Origin: Burkholderia sp. 9120
GTDB taxonomy: Bacteria > Pseudomonadota > Gammaproteobacteria > Burkholderiales > Burkholderiaceae
Assembly: GCF_000745015.1 (NCBI RefSeq)
Contig: NZ_JQNA01000002.1
Coordinates: forward strand, 5,022,001 to 5,086,000
Length of the DNA stretch: 64,000 nucleotides
Direction of reading: 5' to 3'
Shown: in pieces, positions 44,762 to 54,482 of the stretch
Layout: each line of letters starts with the position of its first letter
How positions within the stretch are numbered: the first letter of the stretch is position 1
The notes under the pieces: model-generated
Seen by the model: the letters and a program-made list of their open reading frames with translations, nothing else
The model's database searches: none
Told to the model about the DNA's origin: nothing
Program-made: the position numbers and the translations under genes

Positions 44762-45688
44762 ATGGAAAGCAATCCGCTGCGTTACTCGCTGCGCCAACTG
44801 CGATATTTCGTCGTGACGGCGGAAGCGCTGTCGTTCACCGCCGCGGCAAAGCGCCTGCATATCTCGCAGCCGTCTATCTCGACGTCGCTGGCGGATCTCG
44901 AGGAATCGTTCGGCGTGCAGTTGTTCATTCGCCATCACGCAAGCGGTTTGTCGCTCACGCAGGCGGGCCGCGACCTGCTGGGTCACGCGCGCAATCTGCT
45001 GAAGAATGCCGAAGACCTGCAATTGGCCGCAAAAGAAATGGACGGCGGCATGACCGGCACCATCGCGCTCGGGTGCCTCGTTTCGCTGGCGCCGCCGCTG
45101 ATGCCCGGCATCATCAGCCGCTTTGTGCAGGACCATGCGGGCATTGCGTTCCGCACCGTGGAGGCGCATCAGGACACGCTGCTGAACGGCCTGCACGACG
45201 GCTCGCTCGACATTGCATTGACGTATAGCCTCGATATCACGGAGGGCATTACCTTCACGCCGCTGCTGTCGTTGCCGCCATATGTGATCCTGCCGAAGAC
45301 GCACCGGCTCGCGCGCGCCCGCAAGGTGTCGCTCGAAGAGCTGTTGTCCGAGCCTTATGTGATGCTGGATCTGCCGCACAGCCGCGAGTATTTTTCAGCG
45401 TTGTTCGACGCGGTCGGCAGCCGTCCCGTCGCCGCGTTCCGCTCGTCGCAACCGGAAGTGGTGCGCGGCATGGTGGCGAACGGGCTGGGTTACAGCATCC
45501 TTAATTTCCCGCTGAAATCGAACCGCACCGTGGACGGCGAGGACTTCGTGATCAAGCGCTTCAAGGACGACGTGAACGCCACCACGCTCGGCATCGCGCA
45601 ATCCAATGCGATGAAGCCGCGTCAGGTGGTGCGCCGCTTCTCGACGTTCTGCGAGTCGTATATCCGGCGGCTGCATATTGAGGGGTGA
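44762..45688 (+). CDS. LysR-family regulator of the FMO operon
   Basis: A 308-residue LTTR of the CynR/CbbR-like subgroup. The HTH runs RQLRYFVVTAEALSFTAAAKRLHISQPSISTSLADLEESFG. The effector domain contains SDIALTYS-like DIALTYSLDITEG. It is divergent from the FMO gene with a 196-bp intergenic region and thus likely activates the four-gene operon. It ends just before a strong bidirectional terminator shared with the permease gene. Confidence 0.87.
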   Translation: MESNPLRYSLRQLRYFVVTAEALSFTAAAKRLHISQPSISTSLADLEESFGVQLFIRHHASGLSLTQAGRDLLGHARNLLKNAEDLQLAAKEMDGGMTGTIALGCLVSLAPPLMPGIISRFVQDHAGIAFRTVEAHQDTLLNGLHDGSLDIALTYSLDITEGITFTPLLSLPPYVILPKTHRLARARKVSLEELLSEPYVMLDLPHSREYFSALFDAVGSRPVAAFRSSQPEVVRGMVANGLGYSILNFPLKSNRTVDGEDFVIKRFKDDVNATTLGIAQSNAMKPRQVVRRFSTFCESYIRRLHIEG

Positions 45689-45743
45689 TTCAGCGGTAAT
45701 CGAGCGGCGCGGGTTCGGCACCACTAACGCTGCGTCGGAATGA

Positions 45744-45777
45744 AAAAAAGCAGCGACGAAGATTTCGTCGCTGCTTT
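45744..45777. terminator. Bidirectional rho-independent terminator
   Basis: A 14-bp stem with a 3-nt loop (45747-45760 with 45764-45777) lies between the ends of the LysR gene (+) and the NCS1 permease gene (-). The A-run on the left gives a strong U-run on the minus strand; the plus strand has a shorter one. It should stop both convergent transcripts. Confidence 0.88.
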
Positions 45778-45816
45778 CCTGCAGGGCAATTTTATTGGGC
45801 GCTTCAGTGAACCGCT

Positions 45817-47226
45817 TCAGTGAACCGTTACGCTCGCCTGATTCTGACGTCGACGATACGCGGTGTCCCGCGTGGCGAGCCAGTAGTAAAGCGGCGTCGT
45901 GACGATAAGGCCCACCAGCCAGGACAGATCCGCGCCGTCCAGGTGCGCCGAGAACGAGCCCACGTACATCGGCGTGTTCATGAACGGAATCTGCACGACG
46001 ATGCCGACGGCGTAGGCGGTCAGCGCCTGCATGTTGAAGCGTCCATAGATGCCGCCGTCCACGCGGAAGATCGAATCGACGTCGTATTTCCCCTTGTGGA
46101 TCACATAGAAGTCGATCAGGTTGATCGCCGTCCACGGCACGAGCACCACGAGCAACGCGAGCACCAGGTCGACAAAGTGGCCGACAAAGTCTTTCGACGC
46201 GCCCACCGCCGCAAAACAGCAGGCCGCCATGATGATCAGCGACAGCACGGCACGCGCCTTGACAGTCGGAATCCACTTATACGCAAAGGTCTGCAGCGAA
46301 GTAATCACCGACAGCACCGCGCCATACAGATTGAGCGCGTTGTGGCTGATCACGCTCAGCAGGAACAGAACCAGCATGAAAGGACCGATTGCGCCGGTGG
46401 ACAGCTTCACGGCGTCCATCGTGTCGACGCCGGGAGGCACGGCGAGCACGGCCACCGCACCGAACACGAACGCAAGCGACGAGCCCAGCGTGCAGCCGAG
46501 ATAAGTCGCCCAGAACGTGCGGGCCACGCCGACGTTGGCAGGCAGGTAACGCGAATAGTCGGACACGTACGGCGCAAACGCGATCTGCCAGAGCGCCGAC
46601 AGCGACACCGTGGCCAGCCAGCCGGCGATATTGAAGCCGCCGCGCGTCAGGAAATCGGCGGTCGTCACGTGGGTCGCGATATACGTGAAGCCGATCACGA
46701 TACCGATACCCAACACCCAGGTGCCGATCCTGTTGAGAATGTGAATGAACCGGTATCCGATGATGCCGATCAGTCCCGACCCCAACGCACCGACCAGAAT
46801 GCCGACCGGCACCGGAATCGTCGACTCGATACCATGCAGCGACTTGCCCGCCAGCACGATATTCGACGCGAAGAAACCGACATACATCACGCCGGCAATC
46901 ACCGTGACGAGCAGCGCGCCCCACGAGCCGAACTGGGCCCGGCTTTGTATCATCTGCGGAATGCCCATCTGCGGCCCTTGCGCGGAATGCAGCGCCATCA
47001 GCACGCCGCCGATTGCCTGACCGACCAGAATCGCAATGACACCCCAGAACAGGTTGAGGTGGTAAATCTGCACGCCGAGCGCGCCCGTGACGATCGGCAG
47101 CGGAGCGATGTTGCCTCCGAACCAGAGCGTGAACAGGTCACGCACCTTTCCGTGTCGTTCCTCGTGCGGAACGTAACCGATGGTGTGTTTCTCGATCAGT
47201 GGAACCGCACTGCGGCTGTCGGCCAT
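45817..47226 (-). CDS. NCS1-family permease (cytosine/allantoin/hydantoin type)
   Basis: A 469-residue inner-membrane transporter with 12 helices. WFGGNIAPLPIVTGALGVQIYHLNL in helix 1, SRAQFGSWGALL and APYVSDYSRYLPANVG are typical of the NCS1 (codB/allP/mhp1) family, which imports nucleobases, hydantoins or allantoin with Na+ or H+. ATG 47226 has a GGGAGG box; the longer frame to 47331 is rejected. It lies 1.1 kb from the LysR-FMO operon, with the LysR between them, and may import that pathway's substrate. Confidence 0.87.
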   Translation of the reverse strand: MADSRSAVPLIEKHTIGYVPHEERHGKVRDLFTLWFGGNIAPLPIVTGALGVQIYHLNLFWGVIAILVGQAIGGVLMALHSAQGPQMGIPQMIQSRAQFGSWGALLVTVIAGVMYVGFFASNIVLAGKSLHGIESTIPVPVGILVGALGSGLIGIIGYRFIHILNRIGTWVLGIGIVIGFTYIATHVTTADFLTRGGFNIAGWLATVSLSALWQIAFAPYVSDYSRYLPANVGVARTFWATYLGCTLGSSLAFVFGAVAVLAVPPGVDTMDAVKLSTGAIGPFMLVLFLLSVISHNALNLYGAVLSVITSLQTFAYKWIPTVKARAVLSLIIMAACCFAAVGASKDFVGHFVDLVLALLVVLVPWTAINLIDFYVIHKGKYDVDSIFRVDGGIYGRFNMQALTAYAVGIVVQIPFMNTPMYVGSFSAHLDGADLSWLVGLIVTTPLYYWLATRDTAYRRRQNQASVTVH

Positions 47227-47477
47227 ATCACCCTCCCTTTCCTTCGTTGTTGCGCGTTGGCGCTCGATAAGTTTCGACCAGGGCGTTGACGTCGCGCGGC
47301 AGAGCGGCCTGTGCCGTTGCCTGCGCCCCATGTGTCAATTCAATTTACTGAGGCCATATTTCTTTGACCAACACTGTTTACCGATGCCTTGCATAGATTT
47401 TTTCGATGCAGACAAAGGTAAAGCGTGGCGCGCAACCGGTCGATGAGGGGCCGAAAACGCGTGCGTTTCTCAGCGCC

Positions 47478-48215
47478 TCACCACGTTCCCGCAGTCGCGC
47501 CGCCATCTACGGCGAGCACCACGCCCGTGGTGTATTCCGCGTCGGTCAGATAAAGCACCGCGTCCACGATGTCCTTCGTCGAACCGAGTCGCGCGGCAGG
47601 CTGCAGCGTCTTCATGAACGCATGTCGCGAAGGATCGTGCAGCGGTGTGTCGATCGCGCCCGGCGCCACCGCCGAGACCTTGACGTTGCTCGACGCCAGT
47701 TCGAGCGCGAGGGCTCGCGTGGCCTGATTCAAGCCACCTTTGATCAGCACCGGCAAGAGCGCGGGCACTTTCGCGGTCGGCTGCATGGCGATGCTCGCCG
47801 TGATGCTGACGATATGTCCTTGACGGTTGCGGGCCATATGCTCGGCCGCCTGCTGCGTAGGATAAAAGAAGCCCTTCAGGTTGGTGTTGATCAGTGCGTC
47901 GAGATGGTCGTCCGTGTAGTTCGCGATCGGCTTCGCGATGAAGATGCCCGCGTTGTTGACGAGCACGTCGACTTTCCCGAACGCGGCGATCGCGCGCTCG
48001 AACAGCGTGCGTGACGTCGCCGGATCGGCGATATCGCCGGCGACCGTCAGGAAGTTGGGCGGATTGCCCAGTTTCTGCGCAGCCGTTTCCAGACGCTCGA
48101 TCGTGCGGGCATTGCCGACTACGTTGTCGCCGCGCGCCAGATACGCCTGCGCCAACGCAAAACCAATCCCGCTGGATGCGCCCGTAATGACCACGGTTCT
48201 CGCTTCGTTATTCAC
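47478..48215 (-). CDS. SDR family protein without the catalytic tyrosine
   Basis: A 245-residue SDR. The cofactor motif TGASSGIG is at 11-18 and NNAGIF at 87-92. SITAS gives the catalytic serine, but the usual YxxxK reads PVLIK (Pro155, Lys159), so the tyrosine is absent. A C-terminal LAVDGGATAGTW fits the family. The start is a GTG (48213-48215) with AGGAG seven bases upstream. It is divergent from a LysR gene at 48381. Substrate and activity unknown. Confidence 0.85.
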   Translation of the reverse strand: MNNEARTVVITGASSGIGFALAQAYLARGDNVVGNARTIERLETAAQKLGNPPNFLTVAGDIADPATSRTLFERAIAAFGKVDVLVNNAGIFIAKPIANYTDDHLDALINTNLKGFFYPTQQAAEHMARNRQGHIVSITASIAMQPTAKVPALLPVLIKGGLNQATRALALELASSNVKVSAVAPGAIDTPLHDPSRHAFMKTLQPAARLGSTKDIVDAVLYLTDAEYTTGVVLAVDGGATAGTW

Positions 48216-48380
48216 GGTTGAACTCCTGCCAGGAATGCGCGGAGAAAGCTCGCGGATCTGCGTCGCAGCGCGCCACGGCAGGGAATCCGCCGCACTTCGT
48301 CGATTCCCTGAGGCGGACTATACTGATGCCGTTTCAGTCGATAAATCCGGTTTTCTAAAAATCACCTGATACACCATGTA

Positions 48381-49325
48381 ATGAATAGCAAACGGCAATT
48401 CGACGACCTTCTGCTCGGCAGCATCGAACTTTTCTGTCTGGCAGCCGAGCTGGCAAGCTTCACGGCGGCTGCCATGGCGGCCGGTGTCACGCCGGCGGCG
48501 GTGAGCCGTTCAGTCTCGCGACTGGAAGAGCGCATGGGGGTGCGACTGTTCGTACGAACCACGCGGCAGATCCGCCTGACCGACGCGGGGCGCGCGTATT
48601 TCGAGCAATGTCGAGAGGCGCTGTCGCAACTGGTCGACGCGGAGCGTCAGGCCACCGGGCAGCAATCGGAGCCGGCGGGACCGTTGCGTATCAGCATGCC
48701 GACGCCCTACGCGCACTACAGGGTGTTGCCGCTATTGCCGGAGTTTCGCGCGCGCTATCCCCGCGTGCAGGTCGATGCGCACATCAGCAATCGCAATATC
48801 GATTTCGCGGAAGAAGGCTATGACCTCGCGATTCGCGGACGCGCGCCGGTCGATTCCAACCTGATCGCCCGCAAGCTCGAAGATGCGGAATTGACTCTGG
48901 TCGCGACACCCGAGTACCTGTCGCGCAACGGCACGCCCACGTCGCTGGAGGATCTGAAGGATCACGAGTGCATCCAGTTCGAGCGGCCGAGCACAGGCCG
49001 GCGAATCTCGTGGACATTCAGGCGTGGCGATGAAACCGTCGAGCTGATCACGGACGGCGGCTATTCGAGCGGCGGCGACGTGCTCGGCGGCGTGACGCTG
49101 GCGCGTCATGGCGCGGGACTGTTTCAAACGTATCGCTTCGTGGTGGAGCGTGATCTTCGCGACGGCACGCTCGTCGAAGTTCTGCCTGCGCTGGGTGGCG
49201 CGTCGAGGCCGTTCGTGCTGCTGTATCCGCATGGCCGCCATCTGTCGCTACGGGTGCGGTGCTTCGTCGATTTTCTCGTGGAGAAACTCGCTGGTGACAT
49301 GCGTGGGCGAAACGGTCGACGCTGA
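48381..49325 (+). CDS. LysR-family regulator divergent to the SDR gene
   Basis: A 314-residue LTTR. The HTH spans ELFCLAAELASFTAAAMAAGVTPAAVSRSVSRLEERMGVRLFVRTTRQIRLTDAG, a CrgA-like subgroup. The intergenic region to the SDR start is 165 bp. The pairing suggests it controls the SDR gene and itself. Confidence 0.87.
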   Translation: MNSKRQFDDLLLGSIELFCLAAELASFTAAAMAAGVTPAAVSRSVSRLEERMGVRLFVRTTRQIRLTDAGRAYFEQCREALSQLVDAERQATGQQSEPAGPLRISMPTPYAHYRVLPLLPEFRARYPRVQVDAHISNRNIDFAEEGYDLAIRGRAPVDSNLIARKLEDAELTLVATPEYLSRNGTPTSLEDLKDHECIQFERPSTGRRISWTFRRGDETVELITDGGYSSGGDVLGGVTLARHGAGLFQTYRFVVERDLRDGTLVEVLPALGGASRPFVLLYPHGRHLSLRVRCFVDFLVEKLAGDMRGRNGRR

Positions 49326-49518
49326 AGCGGGCGACTCAGCCACGCATCCAGAACGTGAGCGTTCGCCGCAATAAACGCCTATTGCGAGGGTCAGAAATTC
49401 AACTGATGCGCGGCTATGACGGATTTTCACTGCATTGGGAATGCGAGTGGACAACGGGACCTTCTCCGAAAATAATGTAGGTGCAGCTCACTCACTATTC
49501 CAACAAGGACGCCACCCC

Positions 49519-50061
49519 ATGAGCACGAATAATCTATTGCTCAAGATGTTCCGCTATCAGGCCTGGGCGAATCAGGAATTGCTGGACTCCATGCAGGGGC
49601 TCGACGCCGCGCATCACGCCGAGGAACGGCATATTGCCCTTCGGCTGATGAATCACTGTCTGGTGGTGGAAAAGATATTCGCCGCTCATCTGGCGGGCGA
49701 CACTCACGGTTTCGCTTCGGACAACACGTCTGATACGCCCTCATTAGACGCGCTGCGCGCGGAATTGTCCGCGATAGACAGTTGGTATCAGGAGTACGCG
49801 AGCACCGTCACGCCCGACATGCTGTCCCAATCGATTCCCTTTTCATTTACCGACGGCGATAGCGGCACCATGACGCGCGAAGAGATGCTGACCCACGTGG
49901 TGATCCACGGCGGCTATCACCGCGGCGAAGTAGGACGGGTCATGAAACAGGTATCGGCCAGCTCGCCGCAGAGTTTGCAGTTACCGTGGGACACCTATGC
50001 AGTTCATCTTCATCGCAGCGAGCCGTCACGCCGGCTGCGTGACGTCGTAGCCGAAGAATGA
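49519..50061 (+). CDS. DinB-family protein
   Basis: A 180-residue four-helix-bundle protein of the DinB/YfiT superfamily. The metal-binding histidines are visible in LRLMNHCLVVEKIF and HVVIHGGYHRGEVG (the HxxxH pair), which together bind one metal. Members act as thiol-dependent transferases or metal-binding proteins in stress. ATG 49519 is preferred over the frame opening at 49435 because the preceding residues are unlike the family. Substrate unknown. Confidence 0.82.
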   Translation: MSTNNLLLKMFRYQAWANQELLDSMQGLDAAHHAEERHIALRLMNHCLVVEKIFAAHLAGDTHGFASDNTSDTPSLDALRAELSAIDSWYQEYASTVTPDMLSQSIPFSFTDGDSGTMTREEMLTHVVIHGGYHRGEVGRVMKQVSASSPQSLQLPWDTYAVHLHRSEPSRRLRDVVAEE

Positions 50062-50119
50062 ATCGAAGCGTCGCGCGCAAAGCTGGGCGCGACGCTATTG
50101 CGCTATTGCGCTATTGCGC

Positions 50120-50560
50120 TTATTCCGGCGTACCCTGAGCCGGATCGACTTCCGCGAATTGCGGTTTGGTGGCCTTGATATCGCGCGTGTTCTTCTGCAC
50201 GGCAACCGAGCCGAACAACGCCAGAATAAACGCCATACCGTAGAAGCCTTTTTCGCTCAGCGCCAGCGTCGCGTTGAACAGCCCCGCGCCAAGCAGCAGG
50301 ATGGACAGCAGAAGCGAAACCCAGCACAGGCCGTAGTAAATCGCCGTAACAGGAATGCCTTCTACGCGATCGCGCACGCTCTTTTGCAGCGAAATCGCCG
50401 CGAATAAACCAAATACGAGCACCGTGAAGTAATAACCTTTCTCGTTGAGCTGCATACCGGCATTCCACAGGCCGAGCAGAAACGCAAAGAATCCAGCCAG
50501 TAATGCGCCCCATGAAGCGGCAACGAATGCGAAAGACGGCTGTTGCGTGGAACGGTCCAT
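50120..50560 (-). CDS. YiaAB-family two-helix membrane protein
   Basis: A 146-residue inner-membrane protein with four hydrophobic helices arranged as two similar halves. [33 protein letters not shown] and [32 protein letters not shown] show the duplicated YiaAB domain (NEKGYY / SEKGFY) typical of YiaA and YiaB of enterobacteria. The role of the family is unknown. A promoter likely lies in the 131-bp gap to the papain-like gene. Confidence 0.85.
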   Translation of the reverse strand: MDRSTQQPSFAFVAASWGALLAGFFAFLLGLWNAGMQLNEKGYYFTVLVFGLFAAISLQKSVRDRVEGIPVTAIYYGLCWVSLLLSILLLGAGLFNATLALSEKGFYGMAFILALFGSVAVQKNTRDIKATKPQFAEVDPAQGTPE

Positions 50561-50691
50561 AAAAACTCTCCTTTTGTCGATTAATTTGCTCGAAGGGTAA
50601 CGCGATTTAGACGTGACCGCAAAAACTTATTGATCCAGCATGAGAAAAATGGATTACCCCGTTTAGTCTTAGTGTTAGTACGGTCTATGGC

Positions 50692-51309
50692 TTAATGACC
50701 GCTTCTCGTTGTCGAAAGCGCAGGCACTATTTCAGGGGTGTCGCTCACCATCCGCAAATGCGGGCTTCGAAGCAAACTCGCTGGCGTCACAGTGGGACGG
50801 TGCCACGGAATCCGGCCGAAATACCAGAGCCGCCAGAATCCCAGCTTCGGATCGGGATGACGCCGCAGCAGCGTCGCAAAGGTCTCCACCTCGCCGAGTT
50901 GAATACTTGTCGCGTCGAAAACGACCTCGCGAACGAAGCGCGAACAGAACTGCCCTCGCGAATTCAGATTGAAGCCGGTGTCGTAGAACGCGCCCATGCG
51001 GCTTGTCACCGCGTCGATCAGTTTGTGGCGATGGGTATCGTCAAGCGGCGTGGCGAGTCTCGCGATCGCGTAGCGCCCGTTTTCGGAGCGTTTGACAAAG
51101 CGTGTCATCGGCGTGGTTCGCGCTAAAGGAAAGGTGCTTTCCGCAATCAGCGGATCGTCGCCGCGATCGTCGATAACGATACCCACGTGATTCGTCCAGG
51201 AGTTCGTGGCGTTAGCCACCTCAAGAAACGGCCGCGCGGTGACGCGGATGAAAACCAGATCGCCAACGCGTAGATGGGCCAACGACGTTGCGTCCGCTTG
51301 TCTCGACAT
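50692..51309 (-). CDS. YebB-like permuted papain-fold protein
   Basis: A 205-residue protein of the permuted NlpC/P60 (YiiX/YebB) group. The N-terminal LRVGDLVFIRVTARPFLEVANATNSWTNHVGIVI carries the catalytic His (NHVGIVI), and NSRGQFCSRFVREVV the cysteine (CSRF). Such enzymes cleave amides or peptides, sometimes in the cell wall, but no signal peptide is seen. ATG 51309 has GAGGAGA upstream. It is divergent from the XRE gene. Activity unknown. Confidence 0.75.
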   Translation of the reverse strand: MSRQADATSLAHLRVGDLVFIRVTARPFLEVANATNSWTNHVGIVIDDRGDDPLIAESTFPLARTTPMTRFVKRSENGRYAIARLATPLDDTHRHKLIDAVTSRMGAFYDTGFNLNSRGQFCSRFVREVVFDATSIQLGEVETFATLLRRHPDPKLGFWRLWYFGRIPWHRPTVTPASLLRSPHLRMVSDTPEIVPALSTTRSGH

Positions 51310-51425
51310 GCTGATCTCCTCGCTTGTTCGATGGAGCGCAGTATGCAAGCCGGTCGCAAATATCGCATTTTCTACTTGGAAAATTGCTTAGACTGATACC
51401 TTTGGTATCGAAATCCAATACTCCC

Positions 51426-52163
51426 ATGACCGAGACCCGTCAGCTCATTGCAACGATCAAGCAGCAACTCAAAGCGGCCGGGCTGACTTATCGACACGTC
51501 GCACTGGCGCTCGATTTATCGGAACCGAGCGTCAAGCGTCTGTTTGCGGGGGAGAGTCTCTCGGTGGAGCGGCTCGTGCAGATCTGCGATCTGCTCGGTG
51601 TCACGCTGATCGAATTACTGCAGGACGCGGAGTCGTCGATTCCGCGCCTGCATGTCCTCACGCGTGAACAGGAGGCGCAGCTCGTCTCGAATGACAAGCT
51701 GCTGCTGGTGGCGATCTGTGCGCTGAGTCACTGGTCGCTCGAAGACATCGTGTCCGCTTACCGGTTGTCGAAAGCCGAGTGCATCAAGCATCTTCTCGTG
51801 CTGGACCGCATGGGAATTGCGGATCTGAAACCGGGGAACCGGATCCGCTTGCTGGTGGCGCGAGACTTCGACTGGCTGCAGGACGGCCCGATCCGGCATC
51901 TGTTTCTGGAACAGGGCTTGCCCGACTTCATGGAGAGCCGCTTCGACGTGCCGGACGAGTCCATGGACTTCGCTCACGGCATGTTGACCGAAGCGGCCTA
52001 CGCTCAACTGCAAGTAGAAATGCGCAAGTTGCGCGGCAAACTGGCCGCGCTTCACAACGAATCGTCGGCCGCCCCGTTGACGGAGAAGCGCGGCACTGCC
52101 CTGCTTCTGGCAATGCGCGTGTGGGAACCTGAAGTGTTCAGAAAGCTCCGGCGGGCGGCGTGA
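51426..52163 (+). CDS. XRE-family DNA-binding protein
   Basis: A 245-residue regulator. The N-terminal HTH is TIKQQLKAAGLTYRHVALALDLSEPSVKRLFAGESLSVERLVQICDLLGV (about residues 8-57). The C-terminal part (about 100-245) has no sensor domain I recognise but contains a winged-helix-like stretch (LSKAECIKHLLVLDRMGIADLKPGNRIRLLVARDFDWLQ). ATG 51426 is the natural start of the HTH protein. It is divergent from the YebB-like gene, which it may regulate. Confidence 0.85.
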   Translation: MTETRQLIATIKQQLKAAGLTYRHVALALDLSEPSVKRLFAGESLSVERLVQICDLLGVTLIELLQDAESSIPRLHVLTREQEAQLVSNDKLLLVAICALSHWSLEDIVSAYRLSKAECIKHLLVLDRMGIADLKPGNRIRLLVARDFDWLQDGPIRHLFLEQGLPDFMESRFDVPDESMDFAHGMLTEAAYAQLQVEMRKLRGKLAALHNESSAAPLTEKRGTALLLAMRVWEPEVFRKLRRAA

Positions 52164-52173
52164 CGCCCGCCGG
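52148..52173. terminator. Hairpin at the end of the XRE gene
   Basis: A 10-bp G/C-rich stem (52148-52157 with 52164-52173) with a 6-nt loop overlaps the stop of the XRE gene and lies before the convergent argC end. No U-run is present on the plus strand. Confidence 0.5.
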
Positions 52174-52211
52174 TTGGGAACGCCTAAGTTCTCTTCGATG
52201 AATGGATGCGC

Positions 52212-53141
52212 TTACAACCGTTCGATCATCAGATTCAGGTTCTGCACGGCCGCGCCCGACGCGCCCTTGCCGAGATTGTCGAACACCGCGGCAAGCAGCA
52301 CCTGACCGTGCTCCTCGTTGGCGAATACCGTCAGGCGCATGTCGTCGGTGTCATTCAGCGCTTGCGGATCGAGGTGGGTCAAAGCGCGCGATTCTTCCAG
52401 CGACGTAACCTGCACGTGCGCCGCCCCGGCATAGTGCCGCGCGAGACAATCGCGCAGCGTCGCGCCGTCCACACCCGCGGCGAGCAGACGCAATTCGAGC
52501 GGCACCGTCAGCACAATGCCCTTCCGGAACGCACCATAAGCGGGAACAAAAAGCGGGCGATGCGCGAGCCCCGCGTGCTGCTGAATTTCCGGCGGGTGCT
52601 TGTGCGACAACGCCAGGCCATAGGTCTGGAACGGCAATGGCCGGGAAGCACCGGGGTTTTCATGCGCCTCCACGGCGGCACGCCCGCCTCCCGAGTACCC
52701 CGACACCGCGTGGATACCGAGCGGGTAATCGCGCGGTACTAACCCTGCCTCCAGCAGCGGACGCAAAAGCCCGATTGCCCCCGTCGGATAACAACCGGGA
52801 TTCGTGACACGATGCGCGCCCACAATACGCTCCGCCTGCCCTTGCGTCATCTCCGGAAAGCCATAGGTCCAGCCGTCCTGCGTGCGATGCGCGGAGCTCG
52901 CGTCGATCACCCTGACGGCGGGATTGGCGATCATCGAGACCGCCTCGCGCGCGGCGGCGTCGGGCAGACAGAGAATCGCGATGTCGCACGCGTTGAGCGC
53001 CTGCGCGCGACGCTGCGAATTCTTGCGTTCGGCGGCGGCTAGCGTGACACGTTGCAGATCGGTCCGGCCGCGCAGACGCTCGTGAATCTGCAATCCGGTG
53101 GTGCCTTGGTCGCCATCGATGAAAACAAGGGGAGCGCTCAT
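52212..53141 (-). CDS. argC: N-acetyl-gamma-glutamyl-phosphate reductase (short form)
   Basis: A 309-residue NADP-dependent reductase of arginine biosynthesis. [16 protein letters not shown] is the N-terminal Rossmann segment, [20 protein letters not shown] contains the catalytic Cys, and [14 protein letters not shown] is the family loop. At 309 residues it is the short AGPR type (type 2), common in betaproteobacteria. It is not in an arg operon here and is divergent from a LysR gene, so control by that LTTR is likely. The function as ArgC is well supported. Confidence 0.92.
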   Translation of the reverse strand: MSAPLVFIDGDQGTTGLQIHERLRGRTDLQRVTLAAAERKNSQRRAQALNACDIAILCLPDAAAREAVSMIANPAVRVIDASSAHRTQDGWTYGFPEMTQGQAERIVGAHRVTNPGCYPTGAIGLLRPLLEAGLVPRDYPLGIHAVSGYSGGGRAAVEAHENPGASRPLPFQTYGLALSHKHPPEIQQHAGLAHRPLFVPAYGAFRKGIVLTVPLELRLLAAGVDGATLRDCLARHYAGAAHVQVTSLEESRALTHLDPQALNDTDDMRLTVFANEEHGQVLLAAVFDNLGKGASGAAVQNLNLMIERL

Positions 53142-53269
53142 ATCGGAAACTCTCGCGTGATCGGGGGAACGGTGAAATCGGGAACTGCTATCTTCCCCGT
53201 GAAGCTAGAATAGGGAAAGTTGAATTTCATGACGCTGATATTCAGCTTTTCTGAACGAGGAAAATCGCC

Positions 53270-54154
53270 ATGCGAGAGATCAGTCTGGACCGCTTGCGCA
53301 CGCTGGTGGCGATAGCCGAGCGCGGCTCTTTTGCGGAAGCGGCGCGCGCGTTGAACCTCGCGCCGCCCACCGTCAGCCTCCACATCGCGGAGCTGGAAAG
53401 CCGGATCGGCGCGCCGCTTCTGTCGCGCAAACGCGGGCAGGTGCGGCCGTCGGCCATTGGCGAAACGTTGGTGGAGAAAGCGCGCCGTCTGCTGGACGAC
53501 GCGGAACGCACGCTCGAAGAGGTGCAGCGCCAGGTGCAGGGCCTCGCCGGTCGTGTGCGGCTGGGCGCGTCGACGGGCGCCATCGCGCACCTGTTGCCGC
53601 AGGCGCTCGAAGTACTGGGGCAGCAGCATGCCGCTATCGACGTTCAGGTTGCCGTGCTCACCTCGCAGGAAACGCTCACACGACTCGCGGACGGCTCGCT
53701 GGACGTGGGGCTGGTCGCGCTGCCGCAATCGCCCGTGGCGGGGCTCGTGATCAAACCGTGGCGCCGCGATCCGGTCATGGCCTTCGTGCCCGCTCAATGG
53801 CCGTGTCCGGCACGCGTCACGCCCGCCTGGCTCGCCGCTCAGCCGCTCATTCTCAACGACACCACCACTCGCCTCTCACGCCTGACCGCCGAATGGTTCG
53901 CGAACGGCGGGCAGCATCCGGCGCCGCGTATCGAGGTCAATTACAACGACGCGATCAAAAGTCTGGTGGCGGCGGGCTACGGCGCGGCGCTGTTACCTCA
54001 TGAAGCCACCACGCCCTTGCTCGACACGCGTATCGTCATGCGTCCGCTGCGGCCCGCTTTGTGGCGCCAACTCGGCATTGCGCACCGAGCGGGACATGTC
54101 GAACGATCGACGCGACATGTACTCGACGTACTGTGGGATCTGCGGCTGAGATAG
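53270..54154 (+). CDS. LysR-family regulator divergent to argC
   Basis: A 294-residue LTTR. The HTH is LDRLRTLVAIAERGSFAEAARALNLAPPTVSLHIAELESRIGAPLLSRKRG and the effector domain includes VDVGLVALPQSPVAGLVI. It shares a 128-bp intergenic region with argC and is the likely regulator of it. The effector may be arginine or ornithine, which is only inference. Confidence 0.87.
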   Translation: MREISLDRLRTLVAIAERGSFAEAARALNLAPPTVSLHIAELESRIGAPLLSRKRGQVRPSAIGETLVEKARRLLDDAERTLEEVQRQVQGLAGRVRLGASTGAIAHLLPQALEVLGQQHAAIDVQVAVLTSQETLTRLADGSLDVGLVALPQSPVAGLVIKPWRRDPVMAFVPAQWPCPARVTPAWLAAQPLILNDTTTRLSRLTAEWFANGGQHPAPRIEVNYNDAIKSLVAAGYGAALLPHEATTPLLDTRIVMRPLRPALWRQLGIAHRAGHVERSTRHVLDVLWDLRLR

Positions 54155-54482
54155 AGATTGAATGATATTTTTCATGGGTTGCGGCATTCAACGACATTCA
54201 ACGCGGCGTGAATATCACGAATGTCGCTCACAAGTAATGTGCCCCGTCAGTACTGGTTTGTAATATGCCGTTTGCATTATGTAAAAGGGTCAGCTACAAA
54301 CCGCTAATCGACGGCGTTACGCGAATCGGTGACAATCTAGGCTTTTACCGAACTGACCGACCACTCGCGCCATCGACATGTCGGCGATGTAAACCTACGG
54401 GTGGCGAAAACCGAATTCAGAATATGATGGAAAGATTTAACTCCGCAGTGCCGAATTCTCTCTTTCAGGAGTGGCAATAACG
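54155..54482. other. Intergenic leader of the EAL-HDOD gene
   Basis: This 328-bp gap between the LysR and EAL-HDOD genes is A/T-rich at both ends. No coding sequence or clear terminator stands out. It includes an AGGAG box at 54467-54471 and must hold the EAL-HDOD promoter. I see no riboswitch of a class I can name. Confidence 0.45.

Noticed and set aside
54155..54482. Possible c-di-GMP riboswitch before the EAL-HDOD gene
   Set aside because: The region lacks the conserved GEMM core and tetraloop receptor, so no riboswitch is claimed.
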